Below are positions 12,794-14,121 of a DNA stretch of 14,121 nucleotides, in pieces (position 1 is the first letter of the stretch; every line of letters begins with the position of its first letter). The notes below the pieces were generated by a model, which worked only from the letters and a program-made list of their open reading frames with translations, did not search any database and was not told the origin of the DNA. The position numbers and the translations under genes are program-made. The DNA is from JAICLL01 sp035252155 (GTDB taxonomy: Bacteria > Planctomycetota > Planctomycetia > Pirellulales > JAICIG01), in assembly GCA_035252155.1 (NCBI GenBank), contig DATFDL010000551.1:1-14121 (forward strand), read 5' to 3'.

Positions 12794-13672
12794 TTACTGA
12801 CAAATGGGCAGGACGGCTGCATCGAAAGGCTTCGCAACCAGTGAATTCGGAACAATCGCGGCTGGGCGAGTGCTGATGCCCCATGGCGCGGCATTGATTT
12901 CTTGAACGAGCCGCATGCGGTCAGCACGCGCTGGCACTGCCACGGCCTTCCGTTTCGGCATCTCATCGTAAGTTCGCCCGCCGAGCTCTCTGCCGGACGC
13001 CGATTTGCGCACCCCGCCCCACTGCTTGAAGAAAAACGGTACTCTGGCCCTAGCGCATTGCTGCTGAATATCGAGAACCCAGGCAGTGTCGATGGGTCGC
13101 GCGCCGTGCCCGCTCTCGCCACCCACGATCACCCAGTGAATGCCGTCAAGATCGAGCGTACCGAGATCCTCCAACAGCGGCTCGACCGAGAGGAAACGAA
13201 CCGCCGCCGGCGCTCGCCGCAATGCGTCCACGCGAGGAATGCCATGCTTGCGGTTCTCGACGCTCACGCCCCACCAGATGTGCGGCTGCTTGCCGGCGAA
13301 GGCCAGCCGGCCACGTAGCAGTTCGCCCATGCGCTCCGCGCGTTTGGTCAAGACTTGGTAGGTATGCCAGTTGGCAACCTGCATCACGCGGACCACATGC
13401 TCGATGTAATCTTCCGCGATGCTTTCATGGAACAGATCGCTCATCGAGTTGACGAAAATGGTCTTGGGCGATGACCACCGCAGCGGCTCGGCCAGTTTCT
13501 CGGGCACGAGCCGCAAATCGAAACCGCGCTCATACGGATGCCCGGCCACGCCGCGGAAGCGTTCAGCGAAGGTTTCGGCGTAGCAGTGCTTGCAACCTGG
13601 GCTGATCTTGGTGCAACCGCGCACCGGGTTCCACGTGGCATCGGTCCATTCGATCGACGACGTCGCGCTCAT
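12794..13672 (-). CDS. DUF5131 (phage Gp37/Gp68-type) three-cysteine protein
   Basis: The 292-residue product carries the family hallmarks in order: 'IEWTDATWNPVRGC' (7-20), the three-cysteine motif C20-x6-C27-x2-C30 ('GCKHCYAE'), 'FVNSMSDLFHE' (73-83), 'QVLTKRAERM' (106-115), 'WWGVSVEN' (133-140), 'FLSVEPLLEDL' (160-170), 'WVIVGGESG' (180-188), 'PFFFKQWGG' (212-220) and 'GRTYDEMP' (232-239). The cysteine cluster resembles a radical-SAM or metal site, but the chemistry is not established. Relatives occur on phages and islands, often beside the three-Cys-motif partner TcmP, which is not in this window. The ATG at 13672 has a good Shine-Dalgarno (GAGGTGAG, 13675-13682). The last 50 or so residues (243-292) go beyond the usual end, so the tail may be readthrough into former intergenic sequence. 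Confidence 0.9.
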   Translation of the reverse strand: MSATSSIEWTDATWNPVRGCTKISPGCKHCYAETFAERFRGVAGHPYERGFDLRLVPEKLAEPLRWSSPKTIFVNSMSDLFHESIAEDYIEHVVRVMQVANWHTYQVLTKRAERMGELLRGRLAFAGKQPHIWWGVSVENRKHGIPRVDALRRAPAAVRFLSVEPLLEDLGTLDLDGIHWVIVGGESGHGARPIDTAWVLDIQQQCARARVPFFFKQWGGVRKSASGRELGGRTYDEMPKRKAVAVPARADRMRLVQEINAAPWGISTRPAAIVPNSLVAKPFDAAVLPICQ

Positions 13673-13713
13673 GCCTCACCTCGGCGAGTCGGAATTTGGC
13701 TGATGATTCACGG

Positions 13714-14022
13714 CTAATGCACGACCGTTACTTGGTGCTTTTTGGCGAGGTAATCCAGGGTGGGAATCAGATGCTTGCCATCGGCAAGGAAGATTCCTGT
13801 TGAGATTACGGCTCCGTCTCGTTTTGCGCGTTTGAAGAGGGTTTCCAGCATTTTTTTGGCGATTCCTCGCCTGCGCTTTGAGGGGTCCACAAAGGTGTCG
13901 AGAATGTAGTAGATCAAGTCATCGAAGTCGTCCCAGTCATAGACTAAACGGCCACCAGGCCGACGAATGACGCTGAATCGGCCCTGGTTTAGCTGCATGT
14001 TTTTGAGACTTCGTTTCATCAT
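13714..14022 (-). CDS. Short GNAT-like acetyltransferase domain protein
   Basis: From the ATG at 14022 the product is 102 residues. The stretch 'YYILDTFVDPSKRRRGIAKKMLETLFKRAKRDGA' (38-71) fits the beta4-alpha3 part of GNAT enzymes, including the acetyl-CoA pyrophosphate loop R-R-R-G-I-A (50-55). 'LDYLAKKHQVTVVH' resembles the end of the fold. GNAT proteins are usually 140-180 residues, so the N-terminal half is missing or very short. The frame stays open to the right edge of the window, and a TTG at 14097 would add 25 residues, so the gene could be longer or could begin off-window. No Shine-Dalgarno is visible. It lies 41 bases upstream of the DUF5131 gene in the same direction and may be co-transcribed. 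The substrate is unknown. Confidence 0.55.
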   Translation of the reverse strand: MMKRSLKNMQLNQGRFSVIRRPGGRLVYDWDDFDDLIYYILDTFVDPSKRRRGIAKKMLETLFKRAKRDGAVISTGIFLADGKHLIPTLDYLAKKHQVTVVH

Positions 14023-14121
14023 GCACCGCGGGTACAACGTCGGCGACAGTCGGAGAGTCGTCGCCACTATCTTGGCCCAGCCGGAATTTCGCGTCAAAAT
14101 TGACGACCGCGTCCAGCTCTT

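Noticed and set aside
12376..13122. A 248-codon minus-strand frame overlapping the DUF5131 gene
   Set aside because: Its upstream part is a shadow of the DUF5131 frame and its middle is the dispersed ATCCGTG repeat. Only short pieces look protein-like, and these are treated as a pseudogene.
13937..14121. A minus-strand frame open at the right edge, overlapping the GNAT-like gene start
   Set aside because: It has good GC3 and could be the end of an upstream gene, but it overlaps the acetyltransferase frame by 86 bases and I recognise nothing in it. The sequence beyond the edge is needed to decide.

Overview
The window is GC-rich bacterial chromosome, most likely from a planctomycete of the Pirellulales type. 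That placement is inference. It rests on very short hairpin repeats filling nearly every gap, a DnaA without a recognisable N-terminal domain, a GyrB with a large insert in its TOPRIM half, and a WD40/zinc-ribbon/peptidase-like membrane protein of a style common in that phylum. No rRNA, tRNA, CRISPR array or transposase gene was seen.

Layout. Bases 211-2727 (minus) encode a large membrane protein with a beta-propeller, a zinc ribbon and a degenerate peptidase-like region. A 593-base repeat-filled gap separates it from a plus-strand block: a NifS/IscS-type cysteine desulfurase (3321-4505), dnaA (4659-5855), dnaN (6475-7599), a DUF721/DciA-type gene (7816-8139) and gyrB (8407-10938). This is the replication-initiation neighbourhood: initiator, sliding clamp, likely helicase-loading factor and topoisomerase subunit all point the same way. 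recF, often found between dnaN and gyrB, is absent. A good sigma70-type promoter precedes dnaA. The 619-base dnaA-dnaN gap holds DnaA-box-like sites, a TAG-trio run and an AT-rich patch, so it is the best origin candidate here.

The right third is more accessory: a DUF6933-type gene (11336-11866), a 315-base non-coding element with long terminal inverted repeats and three internal hairpins (11891-12205), a decayed winged-helix gene (12278-12660, minus), a DUF5131 (phage Gp37/Gp68-type) three-cysteine protein (12794-13672, minus) and a short GNAT-like acetyltransferase (13714-14022, minus).

The most striking pattern is in the repeats. About sixteen hairpins begin with GTAG, the signature of REP elements moved by RAYT-type tyrosine transposases. 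Three genes (the 838-residue membrane protein, the DUF721 gene and gyrB) take their TAG stop codon from the GTAG of such an element in the same orientation. Two proteins (the membrane protein and the cysteine desulfurase) have C-terminal tails encoded by intergenic repeat sequence.
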